DNA of 14,771 nucleotides from Collinsella sp. Its GTDB lineage: Bacteria; Actinomycetota; Coriobacteriia; Coriobacteriales; Coriobacteriaceae. The translations under genes were made by a program, and so were the position numbers. The notes beneath the pieces are model-generated. The model was not told the DNA's origin. It searched no databases and was given only the letters and a program-made list of their open reading frames with translations. Location of the stretch: assembly GCA_019425045.1 (NCBI GenBank), contig JAHYYI010000020.1:1-14771 (forward strand). Reading direction: 5' to 3'. Positions 14,542 to 14,771 of this stretch are shown piece after piece; the first letter of the stretch is position 1, and each line of letters starts with the position of its first letter.

Positions 14542-14771
14542 ATGAATATCGAGAACATGTTTGACAAGCCTGATGTCAAGCAGCTGGTCCACGCATTTAG
14601 TCTTTTGGATGACGAGAAGGATATCCAAGCGTTTTTGACCGATATCTGCACGCCGCGCGAGATCTGCGATCTATCGCAGCGTCTGCAGGTTGCGCGTTAT
14701 CTGGATGAGGGCGAGCCTTATGTTGAGGTTCAGGCCCGCACCGGCGCTTCGTCCACTACGGTGAGCCGCGT
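14542..14771 (+). CDS. YerC/YecD family TrpR-like regulator (3' truncated)
   Basis: Partial gene: the first 76 codons run off the window end. The translated start NIENMFDKPDVKQLVHAF, followed by LDDEKDIQAFLTDICTPREI and then DLSQRLQVARYLDEGEPYVE, matches the YerC/YecD family of Trp-repressor-fold DNA-binding proteins. The last residues (ARTGASSTTVSRV) are the recognition-helix region of the TrpR-type helix-turn-helix. The family is usually about 90-110 aa, so about 20-30 residues are missing. Its effector is unknown. GGTGATCG just upstream is a moderate ribosome site. It follows a 324-bp non-coding stretch with two hairpins. Confidence 0.85.
   Translation, partial: MNIENMFDKPDVKQLVHAFSLLDDEKDIQAFLTDICTPREICDLSQRLQVARYLDEGEPYVEVQARTGASSTTVSR

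Overview
The window looks like chromosomal DNA from a high-GC, anaerobic, gut-type actinobacterium of the Coriobacteriia, most likely Collinsella or a close relative. This is inferred from overall gene content, codon style (mostly G/C third positions), frequent GGAGG-type ribosome sites, and hairpins with a GGGGACGGGG-type loop. No 16S or other marker gene is present, so the assignment is provisional.

Layout. (1) 1-4136 holds a CPBP intramembrane protease (+), a YgiQ-type radical SAM protein (-) whose stop codon is interleaved with that of the protease, and a YoaK/DUF1275 membrane protein (+). A perfect 14-bp hairpin lies between the last two. (2) 4137-6640 is visibly AT-richer and rich in TTA, ATA and AGA-type codons. 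It carries an unusual ABC half-transporter (+), a LURP-one/tubby-like protein (-), and a possible cysteine-rich small peptide (-) that overlaps the start of the LURP-one gene. This is the best candidate for an acquired and poorly described module. (3) 6640-9350 carries a FucO-like iron alcohol dehydrogenase with highly biased codons and a structured leader. A large nested inverted repeat follows, then an M42 aminopeptidase with a clear terminator. (4) 9350-10800 is a single-chain fusion of an excisionase/MerR-like DNA-binding domain to a HipA-like kinase, with an operator-like inverted repeat over its probable promoter. (5) 10809-13711 is a sulfur block: mnmA (tRNA 2-thiolation) and cysK (cysteine synthase) on the minus strand, with an Rrf2-family regulator divergent from cysK. 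(6) 13712-14771 has a second GGACGGGG-loop hairpin, a bidirectional terminator, a four-helix YvlD/holin-like membrane protein (-), a roughly 320-bp non-coding stretch, and the start of a YerC/YecD TrpR-like regulator cut off by the window end.

How the genes work together. The sulfur block is the most coherent group: CysK makes cysteine, MnmA consumes cysteine-derived sulfur, and the Rrf2 protein (with cysteines placed like an Fe-S ligand set) probably senses sulfur or Fe-S status and controls cysK. It resembles the Firmicutes cymR-desulfurase-mnmA arrangement, with cysK where the desulfurase would be. The other genes look like independent transcription units. No tRNA, rRNA, CRISPR array, transposase or integrase was seen.
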